NCBI GenBank assembly: GCA_030407005.1
Contig: JAUDYN010000002.1
Coordinates: 2,108,001-2,172,000, forward strand
Origin: Desarmillaria ectypa
Taxonomy: Eukaryota; Basidiomycota; Agaricomycetes; Agaricales; Physalacriaceae
Direction of reading: 5' to 3'
Length of the DNA stretch: 64,000 bases
Position numbers and translations under genes: made by a program. The notes under the pieces were generated by a model. That model saw only the letters and a list, made by a program, of their open reading frames with translations, did not search any database and was not told the origin of the DNA. Shown in pieces: positions 48,901 through 64,000 of this stretch; position 1 is the first letter of the stretch, and every line of letters begins with the position of its first letter.

Positions 48901-51147
48901 ATGGGTTCAAGACGGAGAACCTATATAAAGTCGCCATAAAATTACAACCACCTGAGGTAGTGGAAACCCCTTGCCTTTTCTTTCTCATTTGAAACCAACG
49001 AAGGAACATCTCTTGCGGTAATGGAATCCTTGCTTCTTGACCTGCGCGCAGACTTGGAAACTCGGGAAGTTGAATCTGTCCCAGCGCTGGCGGCAGTGAT
49101 TGTGACAGGTGGTTGCGACTGCGTCGACGAAGCAATTGGTACATATGATAAGGTTTGTTGGATGTTTGGTTCCAAACCTCTAAGACCGGACAAAGGCTTA
49201 GGCGTTGATGATTGGATTGGTGGATGGGGCTGAGAGATAGAAGCAGGAGTGCTAGGGGCACTGGGCACAGGCGCAGATGCGACAACGTCGGTTCTCGAGA
49301 CCTGAGCGAGCAGCTGCTCCGGTACAGGCCTTTCGGGAGGCGTCGATCTGGACACGGGTATAGTGTTAAGCGCTTCGGTTTTATCTCGCAGCTCACGAGT
49401 ACCCAATACTTCTGGAGTGCGTGACATCCCAGAGAGAGCTACTGTAGGGTTTTCGACACCGGGGGAAGCTTGTATCATGTCAACATCAGCGGCATTTGGC
49501 AGCTTGTCAATGGAGGAAGTAACTGAATGCTGGGGCCTTCGCTCATTGAGGACGTTGGAGGGGTTGACTGGAAGCTTCATTATCTTTGGATTCAGCCTGC
49601 TGAGAAAATGGAGATGAAGTACATACATCTTTGTGAAACATGTCACGAGTTGGTCTCTGAGAGCCAGGAGTGGCTTGGAACGACGAAAGCATAGAAGGAG
49701 ATACAGGACGAATGGGAGGTTCACGGCCCAAACTTGACGGAACTATTTCATGGACCTTCATTCTCTAGAGAAACACTTCAGACAATCTCAAGGAGGACAC
49801 AGGACAACTTACCAAAATAATGTCTTCACCCGTTCGATGTCGGTGTCTGTGCGCCAACGGTCGAGGCTTAGAGCTATCAGAGCTATCACCCTCTTCATAA
49901 GAACGCGTTGGTCCTGGGACTCCACGAAATTTGTGCTCGAGATCCCGTGGGGATTCTGGTGGAATTGCTCTACTAGAATCGCGCACTCTCGGGCGCGTTC
50001 TTTCTCTCTCAGACTGTCGGACTTCAGAACTGGGATGTCTTGAACTCTCAGCCTTCCTGTACCGCTCCGAATCACTGTGCCAATGTTTATCCGTCTCCGA
50101 CATTCTCTCTCGTCGCCTATCTTCCTTCTCTCTCAACTGTTCTCGTTCTCCGTCGTCCCCCCTCTTTCGGTCTCGGCTTTTTTCTGGCTTGTCGCGTGTC
50201 CTCTGACCTTCGTCGTCTGTATGGCTAGACCTTTCTCCTGGTTTTCGCGAAGATGATGCTGGATTATGGAATTCTGCGGCTTTCTTGGCGTCTTTCTCCC
50301 GTTCCCTCTCCCTCTCTCTGCCTCGGCTTTCTCTTTCTCTATGTTTCCTAGACGAGGCTGATGTAGCCATCGGGAATCCAACCTCTACCGGCTCGTTTGC
50401 TTTCTTTGCATCCTTCCCCCCCCCCCTCTCTTGGTCCCCAATTCTCTCTCGGTGTTTCCGAGGTAAAGTATGCCCAACATCTGGTCCTGAGACTGTGTTT
50501 GTAGGGACGGTTACACCCGCGGGATCAGTTCGACTGCGCGATTGACCGCGTCTATCGCTTGGTTTCTCAGTGGAGGTCTTGGCTGAGTCCTGGGGAGGTA
50601 TCCAGAACTCGGGATGCGTGGGATTCGACACAGTCTTGACGCGAGAATGGCCCTGCCTGATCGGCTTGGTATTCAGCCAGGTAACCTCAATGTTCGAGGG
50701 CGGCATTTGGTCGCTGGGTCTTGAAGGCCCTGGTGTCGTAGACGATTGTCTCGGCGCTGTCTGTGCAGGGGTTGATGGCTTAGGAAATGCAGGACCGACA
50801 TTGCTTGCCGTTGAAGGACGTGACGCGTGAGGCTGGACAACGGGCAGCGGTGCAAGATAACTGGGCGACGCAGAACATTGTGTGACAGGTGTCTCCCTAG
50901 CCACAGCGGTATGAGATAGGTGCAGAGCAGGAATTGACTGGGGAGATGGTCGCCGGCTGCTGCGTTGTTTGCCGTCGTCGTGGACGCTTTTTTGCCTGAC
51001 GTCGGTAGGCTCCGACTGCCTCGAGGTTTTCTGACGAGATGAATCGCCGCCGGTTGGCAGCCAGCTCCTGTGATGCTCGGATTTCTTCACAGTCGACTTT
51101 GGCGTTGGTACTTCTGGGACATGTTTGCGATGAAAGAAGCTCTTCAT
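45918..51147 (-). CDS. Very large intrinsically disordered Ser/Pro/Thr-rich protein
   Basis: Several long exons in register make one product of about 1,600 residues. Frames are open at 49765-51147 (N-terminus), 48942-49724, 46161-48593 and a final exon ending at 45918. The start at 51147 reads MKSFFHRKHVPEVPTPKST. A basic stretch of Arg/Glu/Ser repeats (RERERERE, DRKRGDDGERE) around 50100-50400 may form a charged helix. Most of the rest is Ser/Pro/Thr-rich with no fold. A conserved-looking C-terminus (KKGFLGMFKSK, then KTNFTPFKLLATASRRHRTVSAASEEAVNGTA, then PNTVVGSPTASM) is the only ordered segment. No enzyme domain, signal peptide or membrane span is seen. A cell-wall, polarity or scaffold role is possible; function unknown. 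Confidence 0.7.
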
Positions 51148-52012
51148 TCAAGTCTCCTGGATGTCTTGAACTGGACTACCGCTTCCCCTGCGAAAAAAAA
51201 ACGAGTCGGCAAAGAAAAAGTGGGGAAAAGGCAAAGTTGGTGGTATCGACATGAGGCGAACCCAAATGAACCCCGCTTTAGGCGACATCAAGCCAGCAAG
51301 CCGATCATAGATATACAGGGCCCGAGGGGGCAACAGTCCCGGCGACGTCTGAAACGTTTTTTCTGAGCAATCTCTTTGGGGCAACACTATATATATTATT
51401 CTACTACGTGTATTACACATCAGGCATCTGTGAGCCTACTTCGTTCTAGTGTCATTGAAGAGCAAAAAGTCACAGCGACCAAACAAAAACGAAGAGGCGA
51501 CGCTAATTGAGAGTGAAATGGCACCGGGATAACCAGAAAACCCGACAATCCTGGCGCCTAACCGCCGGTTTCAAAACGAGCGTAGCAGTCGACCACCCTC
51601 TAGAAGCCTTCTGTTACACGATGTTGACTCATTACCGACAGTAGACAGCGGAAAGGCTGGCGAAGACCTGTAAAAAAACGAGGACTTCCTGTCGAGACAA
51701 TTTAAGGATCGTGACTGAGAGTGAAAAGGAAACCAGGAAAACGGACCAATTTGTACCCGGAGGATGCCGGGAGACGGCATTTGTCAGCATTTGTGGCAAT
51801 TCGAGAGTCACTTTGTCAGGCCCAACACCCTACGTATCTAACATCCAGTCTCTCCGACTTTGCCATCGACGTCTTGCTGTAAAGGTCCTTCATTAATCAA
51901 GGCCTGGGACCATACCTTAGATTTACCTGTTCCAGGGCATGGTGCGTCGCTATCTTATATGCGATATCTCATATTTTGACCGCCGCCTGGTCTTTATTTA
52001 CAGACCGACAAC
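51148..52012. other. Divergent promoter region
   Basis: This 865-bp gap lies between the start codons of the disordered-protein gene and UBP15. No reading frame with domain content is present. Both promoters and leaders must lie here. Confidence 0.5.
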
Positions 52013-56249
<4,237 letters not shown>

Positions 56250-56463
56250 ATATGGATCTGTGTTATTCTTGCGTTTTTGTTCGCCAGGGAACCCTTGCTA
56301 CACATCTCATTCACGCTATTTCTCTTCCTCCACATTGTACATTTCTCGCTCACTCGTCAATTACAGTAAATTTCTCAGCTTTTGCTATGTAACATGGAAT
56401 TATTATTGCGCCAATCCTACCTGAGTGGGGAAATAAATGATCGGTGTGGTATCCCTAACGGCG
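56250..56463. other. Convergent 3' region between UBP15 and SEC66
   Basis: A 214-bp gap between two stop codons. It is T-rich with no coding content and should hold both 3' ends. Confidence 0.5.
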
Positions 56464-57343
56464 TCACTTCCGTTTCTTGTTCTTCTTAGCCTGTCCACCA
56501 AGAGGTCAGTAGTGAACCTTACCAAGGCTAGATAACGTACACTCTTTGACGGAGATTTTTGGGAACCTTCACCGTCGCTGGAGGCAATGCTTTCAGCGCT
56601 GTTGCTGGGGGGTGGCGGTTGGAGACCGTTCGTTGACTTTGGGTTTGTCGTGCTTATGGACGCCGCCGATGTTTTGGGAGAAATAGATGAAGGGGTTGCC
56701 AACGCCGGCTGATGAAGCGTCGGCAGAGCGTGTGCCTTCACGCCATATTTCAATTCTACCAAGAAGTTAGTATTCGAAAGAGAAAGTTGGGAAACAGACA
56801 TGCCCAAATCCGCCTTGTTTTTCGAAATTTGCTCAAGGGTAGCCCGAATTTTGTCGTTGGCGATGATTTCGTTTGCAGTCCCAAAGATCATCTGGCCCCA
56901 GCCATCCAGGAAGGAGTTTGCCTCGGTAACTACCTCCATAACTTCGCCTTCGAGTTCTCTTTCCGCGGCAAGCAGGCTGTTCCAAAGTTCATCGCCCACA
57001 GAGCCTTTTTGAAGCAGGTTCTGAAGTGCAGGTTTGTCTTCTCTGATGCGAATGACTCTGTGCACATCCGCGACTGCTCGGCGGACAAGAGCAGCTTTGA
57101 GCAACGCGTCCGGAGTTGGCGGGTCGGTTTTTTGGAGAAGAGTTACATAGGTATTTCGTTCTGGATGCGAAGGGAAGTATGGTTCAAATGTCTGTGCTAA
57201 GTGGTCACGTAAGTCTTATCCCGTCCGTCAGAAGAGTGGATGAAAGAGATACCTGATGTGTGTTTGCGGTAATAGTGACTGAAGATGAACAAGGCTCCAA
57301 ACACGACGACAATATATGCAAAAGGAACGAGAATAGAGGCCAT
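56464..57343 (-). CDS. SEC66: SEC66 (Sec71), subunit of the post-translational ER translocon
   Basis: Sec66 joins Sec62/63 and 72 at the fungal ER translocon. Exon 1 is a luminal/membrane start, MASILVPFAYIVVVFGALFIFSHYYRKH, with one transmembrane helix. The next exon continues QTFEPYFPSHPERNTYVTLL. Then come LLKAALVRRAVADVHRVIRIRE, LLQKGSVGDELWNSLLAAERELEGEVMEVVTEAN and GWGQMIFGTANE, all characteristic of Sec66. A Ser/Pro-rich segment follows, and the protein ends AKKNKKRK, a strongly basic tail. The last intron lies just before that tail. The start ATG is at 57341-57343 and the stop at 56464. Confidence 0.87.
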
Positions 57344-57674
57344 TATCAAAAAGCGTCCGGCGTCGTTGATGGCGTTGCAATTAAAGAGACGAAGACAGCT
57401 GGCGGGAACATATTCCCACTGCCAACGTGTAATTCCAAAGTATTTGACCCTATTTGCTTCCCAAGGCAACGACCTGATGACGTGTTTCGGACTGCATACC
57501 CGAGAGACCCATATGTCCAAATATCTCCGGTTATGGTTTTTGCAATTACCCCGGATTATAACGGGGCAGTCTGGCACAGTTTGGGGTTAACATTGAAGCA
57601 CAATTCCAGTATAAAAAGGGCCCCCGTATTCCACCGCAACTTGTACCGCAACCACCACCTTCTCTATATCCAAA

Positions 57675-59924
57675 ATGATGCGCCAGACTTGTATCCGGAT
57701 ACCTGCGCGTCCTATCGCTGCCAGGTTCTCCTGTAGATCCCTCTCCACACAGGTGACTCTACTTACGTCCCCGCCGTTCAACGTGCTCACTGATTGTCGC
57801 AGTCTCTCAAAGACGCTATAAAGGAGACCATTCCTGCTAAGCAAGAGCAGCTCAAGCGGATCGTATGTCTTCTTCCCTCCGTCACGTCCCCAAACCATCT
57901 AAATCCCTGTTCAGAAAGCCCAACATGCCGGCACAACGATTGGAGAGGTCAAGGTACGGGTCCCATGAACCTGTCCATCAGTCATGAGCTCAACTCATCT
58001 GTCTCTTTATCAGGTCGAGAACGTAATTGGTGGTATGAGAGGTCTGAAGGCTATGCTTTGGGATTCGTCTGTGCTGGATCCTGAAGAGGTGACGCATAAA
58101 CCCTCCTTTGACAACGCCTTCTTTTTCTGACAGGTATTCACATAGGGGATTCGTTTCCACGGTTTGTCCATCCCCGATTGTCAGAAGCAACTTCCAGCTG
58201 CTCCCGGAGGCAAAGAAATGATTGCTGAAAGCATGCTCTGGCTTCTGCTCACCGGAAAGGTTCCGTCTGAAGCCCAGACGCGTGCTCTTTCTCGTGACTT
58301 CGTCGAGCGCGGAACGCTACCCGCTCATGTAGAGGAACTAATTGATTCGTGAGTGTTCGCCCTGTCGTGCTCTGTCTAGGCTAACCTTTGGATATGAAAT
58401 AGTTTACCGGCAACGCTGCACCCAATGACACAGCTGGGAATGGGTGTCGCCGCACTAAATCATGACAGTTTGTTCCAAGCAGCATACGAGAAGGGAATTA
58501 AAAAGTCTGAATATTGGGAGGCAACTCTTGAGGATTGTCTCAACCTCATCTCGCGCCTTCCTGCCCTAGCCGCCCGAATCTACCGTAATGTCTACAATCC
58601 CGGTAAACCCATGGAAAGCCTCGACAAAGATTTGGATCTTGTCGGTAAGCCGAGTCTATGGCATATCCTTGACGCGTCCAATCTCCTTTATAGGAAATTA
58701 TGTCCGCCTGCTAGGATTCGGGGACAACCACAGTCTAACTGAATACTTGCGGTTGTATATCGCTCTCCATGGTGATCACGAGGGAGGAAACGCGTCTGCG
58801 CACACTGCCCGTGTGTACCATGATCACTGCCAAGGCCTCCACTGATGCAACCAATTTATTCTAGACTTGGTAGGGTCTACCTTGTCGGACCCGTACTTAT
58901 CTTATTCGGCGGCGCTCTTCGCCCTGGCCGGCCCCCTCCACGGGTAAGCTCTTTGCAGCCGGAAATGGACACGGCCTGACGCGTTTTCTCTGTAGCTTGG
59001 CGAATCAGGAGGTTCTTCGATGGCAAATGGCCATGCAAAAAGAAATCGGCACCGATGTCACTCATGACAGGATCAAAGAATATTTGTGGAAGACCCTCAA
59101 GAGCGGGCAAGTGGTGCCTGGGTATGATTGCTGTCTTGCTGTCCAGAAAATCGAATCTGAGGATTATTTGTTTGAAGATATGGTCACGGTGTGTTGCGGA
59201 ATCCGGATCCCCGATTCATAGCCCTCCAAGAGTTCTGTGATTCCAAACCTGAACTGCAGGACAGTCCAATTATTCAGCTCGTGAAGAAGGTACGCGAAGG
59301 ACCGTAAATCAACTGCAAGTGCTGAAGCGTTCTGCTTCACAGACCTATGAGGTTGCTCCCGGCGTACTAAAGGAGCACGGCAAGGTATGCGGCAGGTCTC
59401 CTTTTTTCGGGACAACAATGAAGTTTATGAAATGCAACACTTAGACCAAAAATCCTTACCCCAATGTTGATGCGACGTCTGGTAAGCGCACTTTCTGTTC
59501 GGCTCTGGCCGGGTACTGATTCCATGAACAGGTTGTGTTTTGTACCACTACGGCCTCACCCAATTCAAGGTAATTTCCCCGCATCCGTTTGAATTAGATC
59601 GACTAAGCATCCTTCAGTATTACACTGTGATCTTCGGTGTTTCCCGAGGTTAGTTAAATGTTTTGGTCTCAGAAAAAAGTCCGTCATTCTGACTTGGCAT
59701 CAAGCTCTCGGTTGTATAACACAACTCGTTTGGGCTAGAGGTGGGTTGTTCAAATCCCAATACATTACGCATTTAATTGATCAATTTCCGCTCTTATAGC
59801 ACTTGGTTTGCCTCTGGAGAGACCCAAATGTAATGTTCTCGTTCTTCCTGTCATGTGGTGTTCTAATTTCTTTTTCTTAGCCCTCTCTCTGGATGCCATC
59901 GAGAAGTTGGCAAAATCTGCTTGA
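57675..59924 (+). CDS. CIT1: Mitochondrial citrate synthase
   Basis: Exon 1 ([20 protein letters not shown]) is an Arg-rich mitochondrial presequence. It joins [19 protein letters not shown] and the conserved [26 protein letters not shown]. Then follow [54 protein letters not shown] ([13 protein letters not shown]), [34 protein letters not shown], and [14 protein letters not shown]. The catalytic histidines in HGLANQ and GYGHGVLR and the aspartate in the late VDATSG segment are present. The reading is continuous through about 15 exons. The seven terminal exons (59343-59384, 59445-59481, 59532-59569, 59618-59648, 59705-59740, 59800-59829, 59881-59924) are only 30-44 nt each and keep frame. TGA at 59922. 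Confidence 0.95.
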
Positions 59925-60182
59925 ACGACATCATGTAACGTAACCACAACGAAATGACAGCGACTGTGGTGTTGAATCGCCACCTCATACTTAAGAATTA
60001 CAATTACACATCCATCGTTCTTGAAAGAGAGAATGAGAGTTCGCGGATAGGTACAGATAGGTACATAGTATAGGGGGCAAAAAGCTGGTAGTAATACTTC
60101 ATAAACCCAGTAAGAAGTAATAGATAAGGGTATCTAGATCCACAAGCGGTGCAAGGAGGGAAAATAGCCACGGTCTCTAGCA
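59925..60182. other. Convergent 3' region between citrate synthase and the Pro/Gly/Gln-rich-tail gene
   Basis: The two genes converge here. Their stop codons (59922 and 60183) are about 260 bp apart; no feature beyond expected 3' ends is seen. Confidence 0.5.
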
Positions 60183-61525
60183 CTAAAATCTCCGTACTTG
60201 CTGAGGGGCTTGTCCATGATGGTGAGGGGGCATCTGCTGCTGCATAGGACCAGGTATCATCTGTTGAGGTGGACGGGTATGCGCCCCTGGCATATGACCT
60301 GGACCCGGTACCATGCCAGGACGCATCTGAGACGGAGGAAGTCGGACATGTGGGCCAGGGCCAGCACCCACGGGGTAGCCTTGAGGCGGAGCTCCATATC
60401 CTGGTCCAGGAAGTCCTTGGCCTGGAGGAAATCCGCGCTGAGGCATTGGTTGACCTTGGAGTCCAGGTCCTGAGTTCACGCGAGGGGGTAAGGTATTGGC
60501 GTGTTGGGGAGTGGGGCGCGGCTGTTGCTGAGGAGGAGGCATATTTGCCAGTGGTCGCGGTGGTGGGTTTGTGGCAGGACCAGGATCACGAAGAGATACA
60601 GGGGAGGGTCGCCCACCATTTGTTATTGGCGGTTGTTTCGTGGGGTTCTTCTCCGCAGCCTTAACAATTTCATCACTGCGAAAAATACATAAGACGACAT
60701 GCAGTAAACAGACGATAGGAGAGGTTTTGGAACATACTCAAGCAGATTGAGAGCGGCACAAAGAACGACCCATTCAACGCAATCCTCATTCCCTTCACCC
60801 AAAGTCTGCCAAACTGCCTTTTCTTCCGCAGTCTTGCCAGTAATACTGATCCTTGTTCCGCCACCATTAGGTCCGGGAGGGTTCTTCTGTATCTTTCCAA
60901 ACTCGATGCGCTTGGGGGGTATATTATGACCAGCATAAGCAAAATAGAACATGCTCCAGAATGCCGCATTAGGGTTTGGCTTTGAGATCTGGAATAACGG
61001 TAGATCCGCTGAATCCGGGGAAGGCAGTGATAGCTTGTATATGGGAGAGATGACGCCGGTATTGGCAATTGACCATTTAAGGTTGCGAGAGGCTTCACAG
61101 CGTACAACACGCGAGCCTGACGACGACGAATGGCCAGGATCTGATGCCGATGCCTTCCCGACATCTTTGGGACGAGGAGGGAACAACTTAGCAACGCAAA
61201 GATCACCTTGTGGCGACGGCGTTAAGAGATAGTTCTCGGAATTCTATGAAAATATGACGACGAAGTAAAAATCAGACGACGAAGAAACGCACAAAGTTTG
61301 TGTGCAGATAAGAGTACAAGATATTGGAAGGCTGGCCTTCGCGAGATGAGCCAAATGCCTACACGTCGAGAGCGGGTAGGACCTACCATGAGGAGTAACG
61401 ATGAGGGTAGGGAGGTGATCAGGGATAGGTGGATGGGTAGGGGAGGTATAGACTGAGTATATTGCTGCGAAGGAGTCAGCAAAAGGTCCAATATACGATA
61501 TTGTAGGGCGGTACTTGCCTGCCAT
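60183..61525 (-). CDS. Uncharacterised protein with a Pro/Gly/Gln-rich tail
   Basis: I do not recognise the family. A plausible model starts MAGK at 61525. It splices to YSVYTSPTHPPIPDHLPTLIVTPHG, QPSNILYSYLHTNFVRFF and NSENYLLTPSPQGDLCVAKLFPPRPKD. A globular domain follows (RNLKWSIANTGVISPIYKL, then FWSMFYFAYAGHNIPPKRIEFGKI, then GNEDCVEWVVLCAALNLLE). The second half is low-complexity: PPPQQQPRPTPQHANTLPPRV and runs of Pro, Gly, Gln and Met to TAG at 60183. Four or five exons are likely; the first intron is the least sure. No membrane span or signal is clear. The globular half looks conserved enough to be searched against fungal databases. Confidence 0.7.
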
Positions 61526-61706
61526 TGGGTCGCAATGATGACTGTCAAAGGTCAAGGTCACTCTCACAGCAGTTTCAGGAATCTGTCACTGTCACGTTCC
61601 ATCACAGGTGTCACGGAGCTACTCCATCGACTTTCCATCGATCCAAGCACTGAACGACGCCAGCAGTCGCACCCTTTACTGGCAAAATTGTGTCCTGCTT
61701 TCTGCC

Positions 61707-64000
61707 ATGAAGGGCCTCAAGAAAACATTGGTACGATTCCTGACTTGCATCAGCGCGTATCTTACCTTCAACGGCGTATAGCTCAACCGGAAAGGCTCTC
61801 AAACGTCGCAGGAAAGCTCATCCAAGAAGGAGTCCAAAGCGAACCATTCCTCTACGCCTTTACCGCCGCCGCCCAATACAGCAAAGCCGCTTCCTGTTCC
61901 CGGTGGCTCTGTCATTGCCAGTGCTCTAAATACGCAACCGCGGTCTGCTTCACCAGCTTCCACAAGTCCAAGCATTCCAGATCGCAGACAGTCCACTGAG
62001 GCGCCAGCGCCTCCCTCGATTGTTGTCGTCAGCTCTGATAATGGACATGACCCTGTTCATCGGCCTCCTCATTTCAGCAGTCAGCCAGAAAGACATCCCC
62101 CTCCTGATGCAACACCACCACGCGCAACCCTCAATCGTCTCCGGGCTGGTCCCAAGGATACTATACCAATCGTCGGGAAACCTCCGAGGAAGCAGAGAAG
62201 CAGTCGTTTTGTCGTCACCGAGAAGGTTGAGATTGAACGATTGCCTCCATTCATGGGTTCGGTTTCACTTCGTCTTTCCTTACGGCATCCATTCATTTTC
62301 ATACTTAGAGACCGCTCCGAGTGAACGTCCTCAATTATTTATACGAAAGCTCCATCAATGCCGCGTCTTGTTTGATTTTAACGATGCAAGCTCCGAATTG
62401 AAAGGCAAGCAGATTAAAGCCCAAACTTTACATGAGATGCTGGAGTACATCACTACTCAGCGGGGCGTCATCACTGAAAGTGTATACCCCGAGGTTGTTA
62501 ATATGGTTTGTTATCGCCACTCAGTTCAGTTGTGCCAAACTCATACCGGTTTTTTCAGTTTGCTTCCAACCTCTTCCGATCCATACCCCCGCCTGTAAAT
62601 CCAACTGGCGATGCCTTCGACCCCGAAGAAGATGAACCGGTCCTCGAACTTGCGTGGCCACACCTTCAGATTGTTTACGAGTTCTTTCTGCGTTTCATCG
62701 AAAGCCCTGATTTCAACACAAATATGGCTAAACGCTACATTGACCAGCCTTTCGTACTCAATCTTCTTGAACTCTTTGATTCTGAAGATCCTCGGGAGCG
62801 GGACTTTCTCAAAACTACATTGCATCGTATCTACGGAAAATTTCTCAACCTTCGCGCCTTCATACGACGGTCTATCAACAACGTATTCTTCCATTTCATC
62901 TATGAAACTGAACGGCACAATGGCATTGCGGAACTGCTGGAGATTCTAGGGTCCATCATCAACGGTTTTGCGTTGCCCCTTAAAGAAGAGCACAAGACCT
63001 TCCTTACCCGGGTGCTTATTCCGCTACATAAGGTGAAAAGCCTTTCACTGTACCACCCACAATTGGCGTATTGTGTTGTTCAGTTCTTGGAGAAGGATCC
63101 GGCTTTAGCCGAAGAAGTCATGATGGGTCTGTTGAAGTACTGGCCAAAGGTGAACTCTCCAAAGGAGGTCATGTTCCTAAACGAAGTAGAGGAAGTTCTG
63201 GACGTGACAGATCCGGTCGAATTTCAAAAAATACAGGTTGCCCTTTTTCACCAACTTGCTCGTTGTATCAACAGCCAACACTTCCAGGTGGCTGAGCGGG
63301 CGTTGCTGTATTGGAACAACGAGTACGTTGTTAACCTAATGAGTGACAATCTCGCCGTCATTCTGCCGATCGTGTTTCCCGCGCTGTATACTAATTCAAA
63401 ATCTCACTGGAATCGGTGAGTGCCCCGTCCCACATGCCTACTTAGAAATTTCAACTCAAACATCATCAGAACCATCCATGGAATGGTGTACAATGCATTG
63501 AAGTTATTCATGGAGATCAACCCTGATCTTTTCGATGATTCAATGCAACAGTTCAAGGAGAGGCAGTACAAGTCAGTGACAGAGGCTCATTATACACCTT
63601 GGTTCTTACCCTTTGAACAGAGAGCAACAGCATGCTGTTGACCGGTACAACGCTTGGCAGAAGATGCGAGAGAATGCTCTTCGCAACGCTCCCGGAGGCA
63701 AGATGCCTGCAGGCTATCACGAAATTCCGCATGTGCCTCCACCACCCCCGCCGACCGTCGACGATAACGATATCTTGGATCTATCTATGGAGCTCAACGC
63801 GGCCTCGATTGACGATGTAACTGGTGATCTAGATGAACATGGGATTGAGCGAGTGCCTATGGCGGATCCTGGATTGGATGTATGTTGAACTGCCTGTGTA
63901 CGCTGGGTGCATCAGTCTTACTTGGCGTGATTTAGCGGACATATCCCGACGTCGGAACTACTGAACTAACATCAAATGGGCAAGGCCAAAGCCCACATGT
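61707..64000 (+). CDS. RTS1: PP2A B56-type regulatory subunit (runs past the window edge)
   Basis: The start ([17 protein letters not shown], with an intron right after the eighth codon) is followed by a disordered Ser/Pro-rich region ending [16 protein letters not shown]. The B56 repeat domain then reads [97 protein letters not shown]-type [57 protein letters not shown] and [27 protein letters not shown]. It targets PP2A to substrates in the cytosol and at centromeres. An exon ends around 63878 (donor GTATGT). The next frame stays open to the window edge, so the 3' end is likely outside; a stop at 63886 would apply if unspliced. Confidence 0.9.

Noticed and set aside
59741..59799. tRNA-like B-box (GTTCAAATC) in a citrate synthase intron
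   Set aside because: No A-box, cloverleaf or terminator fits around it; it lies inside a normal short intron, so chance resemblance is most likely.

Overview
The window comes from a filamentous basidiomycete, probably Agaricomycetes. Most genes are split by many short introns (about 45-65 nt, GT..AG with CTRAY-like branch sites). They lie densely on both strands with short intergenic gaps. Their products are standard eukaryotic proteins plus a few long disordered proteins of a style seen in mushroom genomes. There is no bacterial-type operon, phage, CRISPR array or clearly intact transposon. Gene models below are read from translated reading frames and splice sites by eye; spans run from start codon to stop codon and include introns.

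Layout. 1-15 kb: an Ala/Pro/Glu-rich low-complexity protein; translation factor eIF2B epsilon (GCD6); a tiny PMP3 membrane proteolipid; three adjacent kynurenine-pathway genes (formamidase BNA7, kynureninase BNA5, kynurenine 3-monooxygenase BNA4); an AT-hook protein; and the ER lectin YOS9/OS-9 ending in RDEL. 15-17.5 kb is gene-poor and holds a long imperfect inverted repeat. 17.5-22.8 kb: a HAL4/HAL5-like kinase, the spliceosomal helicase PRP28 and a small EF-hand protein that starts within 50 bp of PRP28. 22.8-28.5 kb is a 5.7-kb stretch where I find no convincing gene.

28.5-45 kb: a lysine-methyltransferase-like protein, a RhoGEF with a split DH domain, asparagine synthetase, phosphatidylinositol synthase (PIS1), a large AAA ATPase with a likely mitochondrial presequence, the SMC5/6 subunit NSE1, phosphatidylserine synthase (CHO1) and the DNA primase large subunit (PRI2). 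46-64 kb: a giant disordered protein, ubiquitin protease UBP15/USP7, translocon subunit SEC66, mitochondrial citrate synthase with a run of micro-exons, an uncharacterised Pro/Gly/Gln-tailed protein and a PP2A B56 regulatory subunit reaching the right edge.

Functional links. The kynurenine trio covers three consecutive steps from N-formylkynurenine to 3-hydroxyanthranilate, with a shared 287-bp divergent promoter between BNA5 and BNA4. PIS1 and CHO1 both consume CDP-diacylglycerol and lie about 5 kb apart. YOS9 and SEC66 both act at the ER. The most noteworthy signals are the kynurenine cluster, a 17-nt micro-exon in PMP3, seven successive 30-44-nt exons at the end of citrate synthase, a GC-AG intron in YOS9, and the 16.55-16.65 kb hairpin.
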